Assembly (NCBI RefSeq): GCF_022803015.1
Contig: NZ_JAFKON010000007.1
Coordinates: forward strand, 124,001-188,000
Length of the DNA stretch: 64,000 bases
Direction of reading: 5' to 3'
Origin: Arthrobacter humicola
GTDB taxonomy: Bacteria > Actinomycetota > Actinomycetes > Actinomycetales > Micrococcaceae
Positions 1-9,205 of the stretch are shown here, one piece after another. Position 1 is the first letter of the stretch. Each line of letters opens with the position of its first letter. The position numbers were made by a program, and so were the translations under genes. A model generated the notes under the pieces. It was not told the origin of the DNA, searched no databases, and saw nothing but the letters and a program-made list of their open reading frames with translations.

Positions 1-269
1 AGGCCGGGGCCGATGCCGGCCCGCAGCCAGAAAGCCGTCTGTGGCCGCGCGATCCAGAGGGTGGTCAGGGTGGCCAGAACGAAACTCCCGGAGACATTGA
101 TCGCCAACGTGGTCCACGGCACCGCGCCGGCGCTTTCGGGAAAAATCAGGCCGGCGCCGAAACGCAGCTCGGTTCCGATCAGCCCGCCGACGGCGACGGC
201 GGACCAGGCCTTCCAGCCCGGCACGCCGGGGCGCGGCACGGCCCGGCGCTCGTCCAGCGCACCCTTCAC
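1..269 (-). CDS. crcB: Fluoride channel CrcB/FluC, N-terminal part (cut by window edge)
   Basis: This is the first 89 codons of a gene that runs off the left edge. Translated on the minus strand it has a glycine-rich first helix (VGGLIGTELRFG) and then TTLAINVSGSF, which matches the Asn-x-x-Gly-Ser-Phe stretch of CrcB/FluC proteins, small dual-topology membrane channels that export fluoride. The frame stays open to the edge, ending in FWLRAGIGPG, just before where the family's TTFS motif should come. The GTG start directly follows the TGA of the upstream DtxR-type regulator with no gap, so the two are co-transcribed and translationally coupled. CrcB genes often occur as pairs, so a second copy may lie further left; that is inference. 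Confidence 0.8.
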   Translation of the reverse strand, partial: MKGALDERRAVPRPGVPGWKAWSAVAVGGLIGTELRFGAGLIFPESAGAVPWTTLAINVSGSFVLATLTTLWIARPQTAFWLRAGIGPG

Positions 270-983
270 TCAGCTCTCCGTGACGCTGCAGCCGGCGTGC
301 CCGGCATCGCTGTGGACCCAGAGGGCCGAGGCGACCTCGTCGGCGAAATCGAATTCGCGCGGTGCCGGGGCGGAACCGATCCGCACTACCATGGGGCCAC
401 CGAAGGGACGCCGGCCCACCACCTCCACTTCGGCGTCGAGGTCGATGTCCTCTGCGGCGAGATAGCGCAGGAGCTCCGGGTTGTCGTCGCTGATCCGGGT
501 GATCCGGCCGGTGTGGCCGTCGTCGAGTTCGCTCAGGCGGTGGGCGGCGGGCATCAGCACCGAGCCGTCGGCTGCCGGGATGGGATCGCCGTGCGGGTCC
601 CGGGTGGGGTTCCCCAGCTTGGCCGCCATGCGTTCAATAAAGGTGTCCGAGACGGCGTGCTCCAGGAGTTCGGCTTCGTCGTGGACCTCGTCCCAGCGGT
701 ATCCCAGCTCGCGGACGAGGAAAGTCTCGATCAGCCGGTGCCGCCGGACCATGGACAGGGCGAGCCGGACTCCATCGCTGGTGAGCGTGACGGCGCTGTA
801 GGGCTTGTGGTCTACGAGGCCCTGGTCTTTGAGTTTGCGGACCATTTCCGACACCGAGGAGTTGGCGACGCCCAGGCGCTGCGCCAGCTGCGTGGAGGTG
901 ATGGGCTTGCGCTGCCACTCGGTGAACGAATAGATGACCTTGACGTAGTCCTCGATCGAGGAGGAGGGCGTACTGGTCTTCAC
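270..983 (-). CDS. mntR: DtxR/MntR-family metal-dependent transcriptional repressor
   Basis: A 237-residue protein with the DtxR-family layout. Residues ~5-65 form a winged helix-turn-helix (STQLAQRLGVANSSVSEMVRKL). Residues ~70-140 form a dimerisation and metal-binding domain with HDEAELLEHAVSD, carrying Glu/His ligand-type residues. The C-terminal part (~150-237) is SH3/FeoA-like, so this is the long IdeR/DtxR form rather than the short Bacillus MntR form. It lies 16 bases downstream of an Nramp manganese transporter on the same strand, which points to manganese rather than iron sensing; the metal is inferred from the neighbour. The start is GTG. A palindrome upstream of mntH is the likely operator. 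crcB follows without a gap. Confidence 0.85.
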   Translation of the reverse strand: MKTSTPSSSIEDYVKVIYSFTEWQRKPITSTQLAQRLGVANSSVSEMVRKLKDQGLVDHKPYSAVTLTSDGVRLALSMVRRHRLIETFLVRELGYRWDEVHDEAELLEHAVSDTFIERMAAKLGNPTRDPHGDPIPAADGSVLMPAAHRLSELDDGHTGRITRISDDNPELLRYLAAEDIDLDAEVEVVGRRPFGGPMVVRIGSAPAPREFDFADEVASALWVHSDAGHAGCSVTES

Positions 984-999
984 AGACCTAAGCCTACCG

Positions 1000-2286
1000 T
1001 CAGCTGCCTCCGGAGAAAGTGAGCCACAGCAGGACCAGGTTAAGGGCCACGACGAGCACCACGCTGATGATGGCGGCGACTCGGAGGGCCGGGCCGTCGG
1101 CGAACCGGCCCATCAGGGCTTTGTTGCTGGTCAGCACCACCAGCGGGACCAGGACAAAGGGAATCCCGAAGCTGAGGACCACCTGGCTCAGGACGAGCGC
1201 CCAGGTGGGGTCGAAGCCCACCGCCAGCAGCACGACGGCGGGGATGAGGGTCACGACGCGCCGGGCCATGACGGGGATCCGGATCTTGAGCAGGCCCTGC
1301 ATGATGGTGCCGCCGGCATAGCAGCCCACTGAGGTCGATGCCAGGCCGGAGGCGAGCAGCCCGACCGCGAAGATCACGCCGACGATCGGACCGAGATTGG
1401 CGGTGATGGCGGCGTGCGCGCCCTCGATCGTGTCCGTGCCTTCTTCGCCGCCGAGGGTGGAGGCGGCCAGGAGCAGCATGCCGATGTTGACCAGTCCGGC
1501 GATCGCGAGGGCGGCCACGACGTCGAACCGGGTGGCCCGGACCAGGCGCGCGATGGCCGCCGGGGGAACATGCAGGTGTTCGTCCGGCCGGTGCCGGTCC
1601 CGGGACAGGGCCGAGTGGACGTAGATGGCGTGCGGCATGACGGTGGCCCCGAGCATGCTGGCGGCCAACAGGACGGTGTCCGGTCCCTGGAAGCCGGGCA
1701 TGAGCCCGGCCAGGGCGGCTCCCGGATCGGGCGGGCTGATGAAAAGCCCGGCCAGGAAGCCGACTGTGATGATGCCGAGCAGGAACATGATGATGAATTC
1801 AAACGGCCGCTGTTTCTGCCGGGCCTGGACCGCGAGCAGGAGCATCGACACGGCGCCGACAATCAGGGCGCCAAGGGGGAGGGGCAGGCCGAAAAGCAGG
1901 TACAGGGCGATTGCGCCGCCCACCACCTCCGCGAGATCGGTGGCGGCGGCGACAACTTCGGCCTGCACCCAGAAGGCGCGGCGCCAGAACGGCTTGAGCC
2001 GTTCACCAAGGATCTCCGGAAGGCTCTTGCCCGTGACGATCCCGAGCTTGGCGGACTGGTACTGGACGAGGACGGCCATGACGTTGGCGGCCACGAGGAC
2101 CCACACCAGCAGGTAGCCGTACTGCGCTCCGGCGGTCAGGTTGGCGGCCACGTTTCCGGGGTCCACGTAGGCGATCGACGCCACGAAGGCCGGTCCCAAC
2201 AGGCCGATCAGCGCCCTCCGGGCACCCGGGTGTTTGTAAGTGGGGGCGTCCTGCGCCGGTTGCCCGTGTCCCGTTAGCTCCAGCAC
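1000..2286 (-). CDS. mntH: Nramp-family Mn2+ transporter MntH
   Basis: Proton-coupled divalent metal transporter of the inner membrane, about 428 residues with 11 predicted membrane segments. SIAYVDPGNVAANL matches the Asp-Pro-Gly-Asn metal-binding motif of helix 1, and GATVMPHAIYVHS matches the helix 6 Met-Pro-His motif; both are diagnostic for Nramp. The frame extends upstream to a TTG at 2358, but I prefer the GTG at 2286 because AGGAG lies six bases before it and the shorter form removes a non-conserved proline-rich extension. It is the first gene of mntH-mntR-crcB, behind the inverted repeat at 2361-2398, so repression by the downstream DtxR-type protein when manganese is plentiful is likely. 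Confidence 0.9.
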   Translation of the reverse strand: MLELTGHGQPAQDAPTYKHPGARRALIGLLGPAFVASIAYVDPGNVAANLTAGAQYGYLLVWVLVAANVMAVLVQYQSAKLGIVTGKSLPEILGERLKPFWRRAFWVQAEVVAAATDLAEVVGGAIALYLLFGLPLPLGALIVGAVSMLLLAVQARQKQRPFEFIIMFLLGIITVGFLAGLFISPPDPGAALAGLMPGFQGPDTVLLAASMLGATVMPHAIYVHSALSRDRHRPDEHLHVPPAAIARLVRATRFDVVAALAIAGLVNIGMLLLAASTLGGEEGTDTIEGAHAAITANLGPIVGVIFAVGLLASGLASTSVGCYAGGTIMQGLLKIRIPVMARRVVTLIPAVVLLAVGFDPTWALVLSQVVLSFGIPFVLVPLVVLTSNKALMGRFADGPALRVAAIISVVLVVALNLVLLWLTFSGGS

Positions 2287-2360
2287 TGCCAGCTCCTGTG
2301 ATTGGCGCGTCGGCGTTGACGCGATGATCGGCGCCGGCCGGAAAACAGCCGGTGTCAAAG

Positions 2361-2398
2361 TTTCGTGTGCCTATAAGAAATTATTAGGCATACCGAAA
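2361..2398. promoter_or_regulatory. Inverted repeat upstream of mntH, probable MntR operator
   Basis: Left arm TTTCGTGTGCCTATAA (2361-2376) pairs with right arm TTATTAGGCATACCGAAA (2381-2398), allowing one mismatch and one or two inserted bases. The core TGCCTAAT/ATTAGGCA resembles the TTAGG/CCTAA type of half-site bound by DtxR-family repressors. It sits 74 bases before the preferred mntH start and overlaps AT-rich sequence that could hold the -10 element (on the minus strand TAATAAT or TTATAG). The operator role is inferred from position and family. Confidence 0.55.
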
Positions 2399-2453
2399 CA
2401 ATAGGCCTGGCGGGCGCTGCGTGCAATCCGGGGGAATCCGGGGTGAGCGTGCA

Positions 2454-3230
2454 TCAGGCCCGGAAGGCCCGCCACGTCTGGGTCAGGTAGGGCAGCCGGA
2501 GCACCTCGCCTGGGGTGTGCCCCAGGTGCTCGTGCAGGTACCAGGCGAGGTTGGCTGTGACCTTGGCCCGGGTGGAGTCCGATGCCGCGAGATAGTAGCT
2601 GCGGGACTTGGCCAGCTCCTGGATGTCCTCCGCCGTGACGGAATCCTCCCAGCGCGTCAGGTGGCTCTCCAGTCCGGTGAACTCGGGGCCCACGGCCGGA
2701 CGGAAGTGTGGCTTGTGGACGTCCCCGGCGTGCATGATCCGGGAGAGCCGGTGCACCCAGGGCACGCTGGTGTCCAGCTGGTTCCAGATCAGGCCCAGCA
2801 CGCCGTGCGGCCGCAGGATCCGGGCAATCTCGGCGCAGGCCAAGCCTGGGTCGCACCAGTGCCACGCCTGGGCAACCGTGACCAGGTCAAAGGACTCCGG
2901 CTCGAGACCGGTGTCCTCGGCGCTGCCCTCGATGGCGGTGACGTCCGGCAGGGTCCGGCGCAACTGCTCAAGCATGTCGGCAGAGGGGTCCACGGCCACC
3001 GTGGCCAGTCCGCGTTCTGCCAAAAGGGAAGTGAACTTCCCGGTGCCCGCGCCAATGTCCGCGGCGTCCCTGGCTCCCGCCCGGACCAGCCAGTCGGCCG
3101 ACTCCTGCGGATAGCCGGGGCGGACGCGTTCATAGTGCTCGCCGCCGTCCTGGAAGCTTTGTCCGAGTTCCTGGCGCCGCTCGCTGTGCAGCTTCGGTCC
3201 GCTGTGGAGCCTGGGTCCGGCGCTTGCCAC
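2454..3230 (-). CDS. Class I SAM-dependent methyltransferase
   Basis: A 258-residue Rossmann-fold methyltransferase of the Methyltransf_11 type. Motif I is AADIGAGTGKFTSLLA (~57-72), followed by the acidic VAVDPSADML, the SAM-contacting IEGSAEDTGLEPESFDLVTV (~100-120) and a WHWCDP segment. The region between ~165 and 230 is helical. Nothing shows the substrate. The start is GTG with AAGGAG seven bases upstream. It stands alone, transcribed leftwards between the mntH operator and the aminotransferase gene, with short gaps on both sides, and could share a transcript with the aminotransferase upstream (81-base gap). The family call is firm, the biological role unknown. Confidence 0.8.
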   Translation of the reverse strand: MASAGPRLHSGPKLHSERRQELGQSFQDGGEHYERVRPGYPQESADWLVRAGARDAADIGAGTGKFTSLLAERGLATVAVDPSADMLEQLRRTLPDVTAIEGSAEDTGLEPESFDLVTVAQAWHWCDPGLACAEIARILRPHGVLGLIWNQLDTSVPWVHRLSRIMHAGDVHKPHFRPAVGPEFTGLESHLTRWEDSVTAEDIQELAKSRSYYLAASDSTRAKVTANLAWYLHEHLGHTPGEVLRLPYLTQTWRAFRA

Positions 3231-3311
3231 GTGCGATCTCCTTCGGGAAGGTCCTGCTTGTTACAGATACCTTTCGAATTTACCGCACCCGCGCCGGGCC
3301 CCGGTCCTGCG

Positions 3312-4751
3312 CTAGTCGAGGGTGCAGGGCGCAGCGCCGGCCGTGCCCGGGGTGTTCGGCGCCCAGTGGGGGTAGCTGCGGGTATCGTTGGCCGGCACCC
3401 AGCGCCCGGCGTCCACCACGTAATCCCAGCCGAGTCCGTTTTGCCGCAGCTGCTGCAGGCCGGCCAGCAGGCGTTCGGCGTCCTCCAGTCGTGAGCCGAG
3501 GCCGAAGCTGGCCCGCAGGGAGCCGGCGGGCAGGCCGAGCCGCTTGAGCAGCGGGTGGGCGCAGAAGCGGCCGTCGCGCAGGCCAATGCCGTGTTCGGCC
3601 GACAGGTAGGCGGCCACCAGTCCGGCGTCGTAGCCTGCCACGGAAAAGTTCACGACGCCGATCGTGCCGGTGTCCGGCTGATCGCCTCCAGTGGAAGAAG
3701 CGGAGGAAGAATCGGAAGCAGAATCGGCAAAGATCCGGTGCACGGTTACCCCTTCGATGCCCTGGAGGCCCTCGACGAGGAAGGACCGGATGGCGTCCTC
3801 GTGGGCCTGCCACTGCTCCGGGTCCAGGGCTGCAATGACCTGGGTGGCGCGGGCGAGGGCCGCCGCACCGAGGACGTTCGGCGAGCCGCCCTCGTGCCGG
3901 GCGGGTCCTGTGGTCCAGCTGACGGAGTCGAGCCGGGCATCGCGGACCGCGCCGCCGCCGGCCAGGTGCGGGGTGCCGGCGTCGAGCCAGTCCGTCCGTC
4001 CCACCAGCACGCCGGCGCCGAACGGGGCGTACAGCTTGTGCCCCGAGAAGGCGAGGTAATCGACGTCGTCCGCGGCGATATTGATCCGCCGGTGCGGGGC
4101 GAGCTGCGCGGCGTCGACAACGATCCTGGCGCCGTATTCGTGCGCCAGTGCGGCCAGGGTCCGGATGGGGAGGATCTCCCCGGTGACGTTGGAGGCGCCG
4201 GTGACGGCCAGCAGGCTGACGCCGCCGCGGGCGAGTTCGTCGCGCAGGCGGTCCACGGTGGCCGCGAGGGTGGCGGCGGCCACGACGCTGCGGTGCGGGA
4301 CATTCTGCCAGGGCAGGAGGTTGGCGTGGTGTTCGATGTCGAGGTAGAGGACCTCGCCCGCGGGCCGCCCGTCGCGCAGCGGCAGGCAGCCGGCCAGCAG
4401 GTTCAGGGAATCGGTGGTGTTGCGCGTGAAGATCACGGAATCGCCGGGCCGGCCGCCCACGAAGTCCCGCACGATGTCCCGGGCGTTCTCGTAGACGGAG
4501 GTGCTGATCTGCGATGCGTAGCCGGCCCCGCGGTGCACGCTTGCGTAGTACGGCAGGATTTCGTTCAGGTATGCCGAGACCACGGACAGGGCCGGGGCGG
4601 AGGCGCCGTAGTCGAGGTTGGCGTAGCGCGCGTGGCCGCCGGTGATCAGCGGGGCCTGGATTTCGGCCCCGGTGACGGCTGCCAGCGGGCGGGCCGCGAG
4701 GGCAAGCCGTGCATGGAATTCAGGGGCAACGGGGAAAATGGCAGTTGTCAT
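3312..4751 (-). CDS. Class V aminotransferase, cysteine desulfurase (SufS/CsdA)-like
   Basis: A fold-type I PLP enzyme of 479 residues. VDAAQLAPHRRI supplies the Asp that contacts PLP nitrogen, and LAFSGHKLYAPFGAG contains the Schiff-base Lys near residue 238. GASNVTGEILPI is also typical of class V aminotransferases. The expected role is sulfur transfer from cysteine or cysteine-like chemistry, but the protein is longer than SufS (~410) and has a C-terminal extension of ~60 residues. A serine-rich insert (ASDSSSASSTGG, about residues 342-354) precedes the small domain. No suf genes are nearby. The SAM-IV riboswitch directly upstream ties expression to S-adenosylmethionine, so a sulfur amino acid role is likely; cysteine or selenocysteine lyase or another C-S lyase cannot be told apart here. 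Confidence 0.8.
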   Translation of the reverse strand: MTTAIFPVAPEFHARLALAARPLAAVTGAEIQAPLITGGHARYANLDYGASAPALSVVSAYLNEILPYYASVHRGAGYASQISTSVYENARDIVRDFVGGRPGDSVIFTRNTTDSLNLLAGCLPLRDGRPAGEVLYLDIEHHANLLPWQNVPHRSVVAAATLAATVDRLRDELARGGVSLLAVTGASNVTGEILPIRTLAALAHEYGARIVVDAAQLAPHRRINIAADDVDYLAFSGHKLYAPFGAGVLVGRTDWLDAGTPHLAGGGAVRDARLDSVSWTTGPARHEGGSPNVLGAAALARATQVIAALDPEQWQAHEDAIRSFLVEGLQGIEGVTVHRIFADSASDSSSASSTGGDQPDTGTIGVVNFSVAGYDAGLVAAYLSAEHGIGLRDGRFCAHPLLKRLGLPAGSLRASFGLGSRLEDAERLLAGLQQLRQNGLGWDYVVDAGRWVPANDTRSYPHWAPNTPGTAGAAPCTLD

Positions 4752-4787
4752 GGGACCTCACTCGAACAGGACCCCACACCGTGGGAA

Positions 4788-4900
4788 TCCGCGCTTGCCG
4801 GGTCCGTTCCGGACCGGCCAGGTCGTCACCCGGGGCACCCCACCGCGACTGGAGGGTTGCCGGCCAGCAAACCGGGGTTTAGCGCTGGCACTCGTGACCT
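4788..4900 (-). promoter_or_regulatory. SAM-IV riboswitch
   Basis: The minus strand reads GGTCACGAGTGCCAGCG, then CCCCGG, TTGCTGGCCGGCAACCCTCC, GCGGTGGGGTGCCCCGGGTG, GACCTGG and finally GCAAGCGCGG. This ordered series matches the SAM-IV class, the actinobacterial relative of SAM-I: the P1 strands GGTC/GACC, the TGCTGGCCGGCAACC core, the GTGGGGTGCCCC stem-loop and the 3' pseudoknot stem AAGCGCGG are all visible. SAM-IV RNAs bind S-adenosylmethionine and repress sulfur genes. Between the aptamer and the ATG at 4751, a CCCAC-GGT-GTGGG hairpin (4774-4786) lies before TGAGG, so control may act on translation start or on termination. Confidence 0.88.
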
Positions 4901-4976
4901 GCATCGAGCGTAGGACATTGGCGCAGCCGGGGAAAAGGCGGCCGCCGATTGTGAAGCGGAATATTACGGGCGCGGA

Positions 4977-5807
4977 TCAGTTGTTCGGGTGGGCCTGGAA
5001 GAGGTCGTCGAGTCCGGGGTTGAGCCGCTTGAGCACTTCCGAGTGCAGGATCGAATTGGTGGCCAGGGCGTTGCCCCCGAAGGGGCCGTCCTCGCCTTCG
5101 AGCGAGGTGAAGCGGCCGCCGGCCTCGGTCACGATCGGCACCAGGGCGGCCATGTCGTAGAGATTCAGCTCGGGTTCGCAGGCGATGTCCACGGCGCCCT
5201 CGGCCACGAGGCAGTACGACCAGAAGTCACCGTAGGCGCGGGTCCGCCACACTTCCTCGGTCAGGCCCAGGAACTCATCCAGGTTCCCGCGTTCCTTCCA
5301 GCCGCCAAGGCTGGAGTAGGACAGCGACGCGTCCTCGAGATTGGAGACGTTGGATACCTTCAACCGTGTGGCGGCGGCGAGCGAGCGGCCGGTGTAGGCG
5401 CCTGCACCCTTGGCGGCCCACCAGCGCTTGCCCAGTGCCGGCGCGCTGACGACGCCGACCACCGGCTCGCCCTCATCGACGAGGGCGATCAGGGTGGCCC
5501 AGACCGGGACGCCGCGGACAAAGTTCTTCGTGCCGTCGATCGGGTCGATGATCCACCGGCGGGAACCGTGGCCCGAGCTGCCGAACTCTTCGCCCAGGAC
5601 CGCGTCACGCGGACGTGACCGGGAGAGCTGGCCGCGGATGGCCTCTTCCGCGGACTTGTCGGCATCGGTGACGGGTGTGAGGTCGGGCTTCGTCTCGATC
5701 CGAAGGTCGAGCGCCTTGAAGCGGCTCATGGTCTGGGAATCGACCGAATCTGCCAGTACATGGGCAAGGCGCAGGTCATCGTTGTAGCTCGAAGCGGGTT
5801 GGCTCAT
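4977..5807 (-). CDS. hisN: Histidinol-phosphatase, inositol monophosphatase family
   Basis: A 276-residue Mg2+-dependent phosphatase of the IMPase fold, the actinobacterial type of HisN that removes phosphate from L-histidinol phosphate in histidine synthesis. Motifs in order: [20 protein letters not shown] (metal-binding Glu), [15 protein letters not shown] (the DPIDGT metal site, ~86-100) and [19 protein letters not shown], the C-terminal motif in which Tyr replaces the common Trp. The gene follows aroA-rsgA on the same strand after a 76-base gap, an arrangement common next to sigR in this group. A related IMPase activity cannot be excluded, but context and motifs favour HisN. Confidence 0.85.
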   Translation of the reverse strand: MSQPASSYNDDLRLAHVLADSVDSQTMSRFKALDLRIETKPDLTPVTDADKSAEEAIRGQLSRSRPRDAVLGEEFGSSGHGSRRWIIDPIDGTKNFVRGVPVWATLIALVDEGEPVVGVVSAPALGKRWWAAKGAGAYTGRSLAAATRLKVSNVSNLEDASLSYSSLGGWKERGNLDEFLGLTEEVWRTRAYGDFWSYCLVAEGAVDIACEPELNLYDMAALVPIVTEAGGRFTSLEGEDGPFGGNALATNSILHSEVLKRLNPGLDDLFQAHPNN

Positions 5808-5883
5808 GGTTCCAAACTACCGTCAAACCGGGCTGCCGGGCGGGAGGCCGCGGCTCGGCGCCGCCGCCCCGTTGCCGGTCCGG

Positions 5884-6999
5884 CTAGGAGACGGTGCCCA
5901 GTTCCTTGGTTTCCTGCGCTTCCATCCGCGGGTCAGTGCCCAGCAGCCGGCGCAGGGACGCGAGCCTGGCCGGTCCCGAGGGCCCCGCGTGCCCGGCCGC
6001 AACCCACTTGTCGACCCCGCAGTTGACGGCGGTGGAGTCATGCTTGCAGCCGCGTTCGCAATCATCGGTGCCCGGTTCCAGGTCCGGGAAGGAACGCAGG
6101 ATCCGGTCCGGGTCCACGTGGGCCAGGCCGAAGGACCGGATGCCGGGGGTGTCGATGATCCAGCTCCCGGCCGGGGCATCGTTGACTTTGAGCGCCAGTG
6201 CCGACGAGGACGTGTGGCGGCCGCGGCCGGTGACCGCGTTCACGCCTCCCGTGGCCCGCTCGGCCCCGGTCAGGGCGTTGACCATGGTTGACTTGCCGAC
6301 GCCGGAGTGGCCCAGCATCACGGTGACCTTGCCGTCGAGGTAGTCGCGCAGCTGGGATACCGCGTCCTTGTCGAGCCGGGCGGAGAGCCCGTCGTCGGAG
6401 CGGGCGTCGATGCCGGAAGCGGCGGAGTCGGCGGTCTTGGAGATGATGACGGGGAAGTCGAGGTGCTGGTAGTTGGACAGCAGCTCGGCGGGATCCTTGA
6501 CGTCGGCCTTGGTGACGAGCAGCAGCGGTTCGATGCCGGCGTCGTACGCGGCGACCAGTGCGCGGTCGATGAAACCGGTCCGCGGCTCGGGGTTGGCGGC
6601 GGCGACCACCACCACCAGCTGGTCGGCGTTGGCCACGACGGCACGTTCGATCGGGTCCGTGTCGTCGGCGCTGCGGCGCAGCAGCGTCTTGCGGTCCTGG
6701 ATCTTGACCAGCCGCGCCAGGGTGTCGGGCTCGCCGGTGACGTCCCCGACCAGGGAGACGAAATCGCCGGCAACCACCGGGTTGCGGCGCAGCTCCCGGG
6801 CACGGGCCGCGATGATCTTGCGTTCGTCCGCGGTCCCCTCGCCGACGACGGCGGTGTAGCGGCCGCGGTCAACGGTGATGATGCGTCCGGTGACGGCGTC
6901 GTCGTAGCTGGGCCGGTCCTTGGTGCGGGGCCGGGTGCCCTTCTTGTTCGGCCGGATCCGGACGTCGGACTCGTCCCAGGAATCAGTGCTGCGTGCCAC
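5884..6999 (-). CDS. rsgA: Ribosome small subunit-dependent GTPase RsgA
   Basis: Circularly permuted GTPase that helps late maturation of the 30S subunit. Order: OB-fold domain ([18 protein letters not shown]), then G4 (TKADV), G1 P-loop ([15 protein letters not shown], about residue 231) and G3 ([10 protein letters not shown]), then the C-terminal zinc motif [15 protein letters not shown] (about 313). An ATG at 7014 is also in frame, but the GTG at 6999 is preceded by GAGG nine bases upstream and gives the N-terminus [11 protein letters not shown], so I use it; length 371 residues. It overlaps the 3' end of aroA by 17 bases, indicating coupled translation in an aroA-rsgA-hisN unit. Confidence 0.9.
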   Translation of the reverse strand: MARSTDSWDESDVRIRPNKKGTRPRTKDRPSYDDAVTGRIITVDRGRYTAVVGEGTADERKIIAARARELRRNPVVAGDFVSLVGDVTGEPDTLARLVKIQDRKTLLRRSADDTDPIERAVVANADQLVVVVAAANPEPRTGFIDRALVAAYDAGIEPLLLVTKADVKDPAELLSNYQHLDFPVIISKTADSAASGIDARSDDGLSARLDKDAVSQLRDYLDGKVTVMLGHSGVGKSTMVNALTGAERATGGVNAVTGRGRHTSSSALALKVNDAPAGSWIIDTPGIRSFGLAHVDPDRILRSFPDLEPGTDDCERGCKHDSTAVNCGVDKWVAAGHAGPSGPARLASLRRLLGTDPRMEAQETKELGTVS

Positions 7000-8401
7000 C
7001 GGCGGTGTCCTCATCTGCGGCGGGTCCCTGGGCCAGCATCGCTTCCCAGAGTTGCGGGAAATCGGGCATGGTCTTGGCCGTGGTTGCGATGTCCTCGACT
7101 TCCACGCCGGCTACGGCAAGGCCGAGGATGGCGCCGGCGGTTGCCATGCGGTGGTCGGCGTAGCTGTGCACCACACCGCCGTGCAGCGCGGCCGGGCGGA
7201 TGATGAGGCCGTCGGGGGTTTCTTCGGCGTCGCCGCCGAGGCGGTTGATTTCGGCGACGAGGGCGGCGAGCCGGTCCGTTTCATGGCCGCGGAGGTGGGC
7301 GATGCCGCCCAGCCGTGAGGGGCCGGTGGCGAGGGCGCACAGCGCGGCTACGGTGGGGGCGAGTTCGCTGGTCTCGTCGAAGTCGCCGCCCTTGATCTCC
7401 GGCCCTCCGCTGACGGTCAGGGTGCCGCCGTCAACCGTCACCGTGGCGCCCATAGCGGTCAGGATTCCGCGCCAGAGATCACCCACCTGGGTGGTTTCCG
7501 CGGGCCAGTTCGGGATCCGCACGGTGCCGCCGGTGGCCAGGGCCGCCGCGAGGAAGGGTCCGGCGTTCGAGAGGTCCTGCTCGATCCGGACGTCGAAGGC
7601 GCGGATCGGGCCGGGGGAGACAACCCAGTGGTTCGGCACCGAGTCGTCGACCGCCACGCCCACGCCGCGCAGCACGGCCACGGTCATGTTGATGTGGTCC
7701 AGGCTCGGCACGGGCTTGCCGACGTGTTCGAGGTGGAGTCCCTCGGTGAAGCGCGCCCCGGCCAGCAGCAGGGCGGAGACGAACTGGGACGAAGCGCTGG
7801 CATCAATGACCAGGTGGCCGCCGCGCACCTCGCCCGAGCCGTGCACCGTGAACGGCAACGACGACGCCGGACCGCCGTCGGGCGCGGTCACCGCCACACC
7901 CAGGCCGGCGAGAGCCTCGATAATGGTGCCCATGGGGCGTTTGCGGGCATGCGGGTCGCCGTCGAAACGGGACTCACCGCGGCGCAGCGCGGCCACCGGC
8001 GGCACAAAGCGCATGACCGTGCCGGCCAGGCCGCAGTCGATCGCCGTGTCCGCCGCCGCGGCATCCATGCTGATCGGGACGATTTCCAGGTCGGGGCCGA
8101 AGGCGCCGTCGCCGGGCACTTCCGTGACGGTGGCCCCCAACTGCCGCAGGGCCTCAATCATCAGCGCGGAATCCCGGGAGTGCAGGGGAGCCCGCAGCCG
8201 GGAAGGTCCGTCCGCGAGGGCGGCGAGCACGAGGTACCGGTTGGTCAGGGACTTGGATCCGGGAACGGTGACAGTGGCATCGACCGGCCGTGCGGCGAAG
8301 GGGGCGGGCCAGTGCGTACCGGCGTCGGCTGCATGGGGACCGGCTGCATGGGCGCCGGCAGGGTGGGACGGGGCAGCTGCAGAGGGGGTGGTGCCAGTCA
8401 T
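6983..8401 (-). CDS. aroA: 3-phosphoshikimate 1-carboxyvinyltransferase (EPSP synthase)
   Basis: Sixth step of the shikimate pathway: transfers enolpyruvyl from PEP to shikimate 3-phosphate. Visible motifs are [19 protein letters not shown] (substrate Lys/Ser region), the PEP/S3P loop [28 protein letters not shown], and the C-terminal region with [14 protein letters not shown] and [16 protein letters not shown]. Length 472, about 40 longer than E. coli AroA because of an Ala/His/Pro-rich N-terminal tail (residues ~1-35, with [14 protein letters not shown]) that looks disordered. Start ATG. It lies seven bases downstream of the DoxX gene and overlaps rsgA, so all are probably read leftwards together. 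Confidence 0.93.
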   Translation of the reverse strand: MTGTTPSAAAPSHPAGAHAAGPHAADAGTHWPAPFAARPVDATVTVPGSKSLTNRYLVLAALADGPSRLRAPLHSRDSALMIEALRQLGATVTEVPGDGAFGPDLEIVPISMDAAAADTAIDCGLAGTVMRFVPPVAALRRGESRFDGDPHARKRPMGTIIEALAGLGVAVTAPDGGPASSLPFTVHGSGEVRGGHLVIDASASSQFVSALLLAGARFTEGLHLEHVGKPVPSLDHINMTVAVLRGVGVAVDDSVPNHWVVSPGPIRAFDVRIEQDLSNAGPFLAAALATGGTVRIPNWPAETTQVGDLWRGILTAMGATVTVDGGTLTVSGGPEIKGGDFDETSELAPTVAALCALATGPSRLGGIAHLRGHETDRLAALVAEINRLGGDAEETPDGLIIRPAALHGGVVHSYADHRMATAGAILGLAVAGVEVEDIATTAKTMPDFPQLWEAMLAQGPAADEDTAGGTQH

Positions 8402-8408
8402 TACCGTC

Positions 8409-8957
8409 TTAGGCCCCGGCAGAGTGGTCTACGGCCTTGCGGACGACTTTGTCGGCCTTCTTCAGCTGCTTGTTGGTGGTCTTGCGGGCATCGGCGGCGA
8501 GGTGTCCGGCGCTCTTCTTGGCATCGGCGGCCAGGTGCCCGGCGCGCCAGGCCAGGCTGGGCTTGCCGGCGGTATCGACCGCGGCGAGGAGCACGCCGCC
8601 GGTGAGGGAGACGTTTTTCAGGAGCTGTTTGCGGCGGGCGTCGCGGGCTTCCTTCGAGGAGATGTCCGCGCTGCGCCATTCGACGTAGCCGTTCAGGAGC
8701 GAAATGACGGCGAGCAGGGTGGCCGCCAGCCGGGCGGACTTGCCGAGGGCGAAGCAGACGCCGGCACCGATCTGGGTGCCGCCGATCACGCGTGCCACGA
8801 CTTTCTCATTTGGCTGGAACGGCAAGGCGTCGGCCGCACGCCGCAACAGGGGGGACAGCTGGGCCGCAGTGTCATCCGCGTTCTTGAGCTTGTCCATGCC
8901 GGCGAGGACGAAACTGGAGGCGAGCATGGGCCGGGCGAGAAAGCGGACAAACGACAT
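8409..8957 (-). CDS. DoxX family integral membrane protein
   Basis: A 182-residue protein with a DoxX domain: residues ~1-120 contain four likely membrane helices, beginning with the family's [21 protein letters not shown] motif and followed by [16 protein letters not shown]. The tail (~130-182) is basic and repetitive, with two copies of AGHLAADA(K/R)K, and probably faces the cytoplasm. DoxX proteins are linked to redox stress in mycobacteria (DoxX with SodA and SseA), and this gene is divergent from the SigR-type promoter at 9027-9052, which fits but does not prove such a role. Start ATG with a strong AGGAGG. aroA begins seven bases downstream. Confidence 0.8.
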   Translation of the reverse strand: MSFVRFLARPMLASSFVLAGMDKLKNADDTAAQLSPLLRRAADALPFQPNEKVVARVIGGTQIGAGVCFALGKSARLAATLLAVISLLNGYVEWRSADISSKEARDARRKQLLKNVSLTGGVLLAAVDTAGKPSLAWRAGHLAADAKKSAGHLAADARKTTNKQLKKADKVVRKAVDHSAGA

Positions 8958-9026
8958 GAATTTCCTCCTGGATGGACGAACAGCGGCTTCACTGCGGGAG
9001 AACCGGTTCTAGTCTTGCACTTTTGC

Positions 9027-9052
9027 GGAATATTTGCCCGCAGGACGTGGTT
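9027..9052 (+). promoter_or_regulatory. SigR-type (ECF) promoter of sigR
   Basis: GGAAT at 9027-9031, an 18-base spacer, then GTT at 9050-9052. This matches the GGAAT-N18-GTT consensus recognised by SigR/SigH disulfide-stress sigma factors. It lies about 150 bases before the sigR start on the right strand, so SigR very probably activates its own gene here. Confidence 0.75.
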
Positions 9053-9205
9053 GTGAAAGGCAGATCCCAGCAGGCTAACGAAGGCGGAGATTTGACTCTG
9101 GTCAAAGACAGGGCGGAACCGGAAGCCGGTTCCGGGCAATCATGGACCCTCGCGCTTCCGTCGGTTCCGGGTGCCCGGCGGAAGGTGACAGTAGACTTGA
9201 ACGCA

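Noticed and set aside
2353..2358. TTGACA on the minus strand as the -35 box of mntH
   Set aside because: No -10 at a usable distance, and the likely promoter overlaps the upstream inverted repeat.
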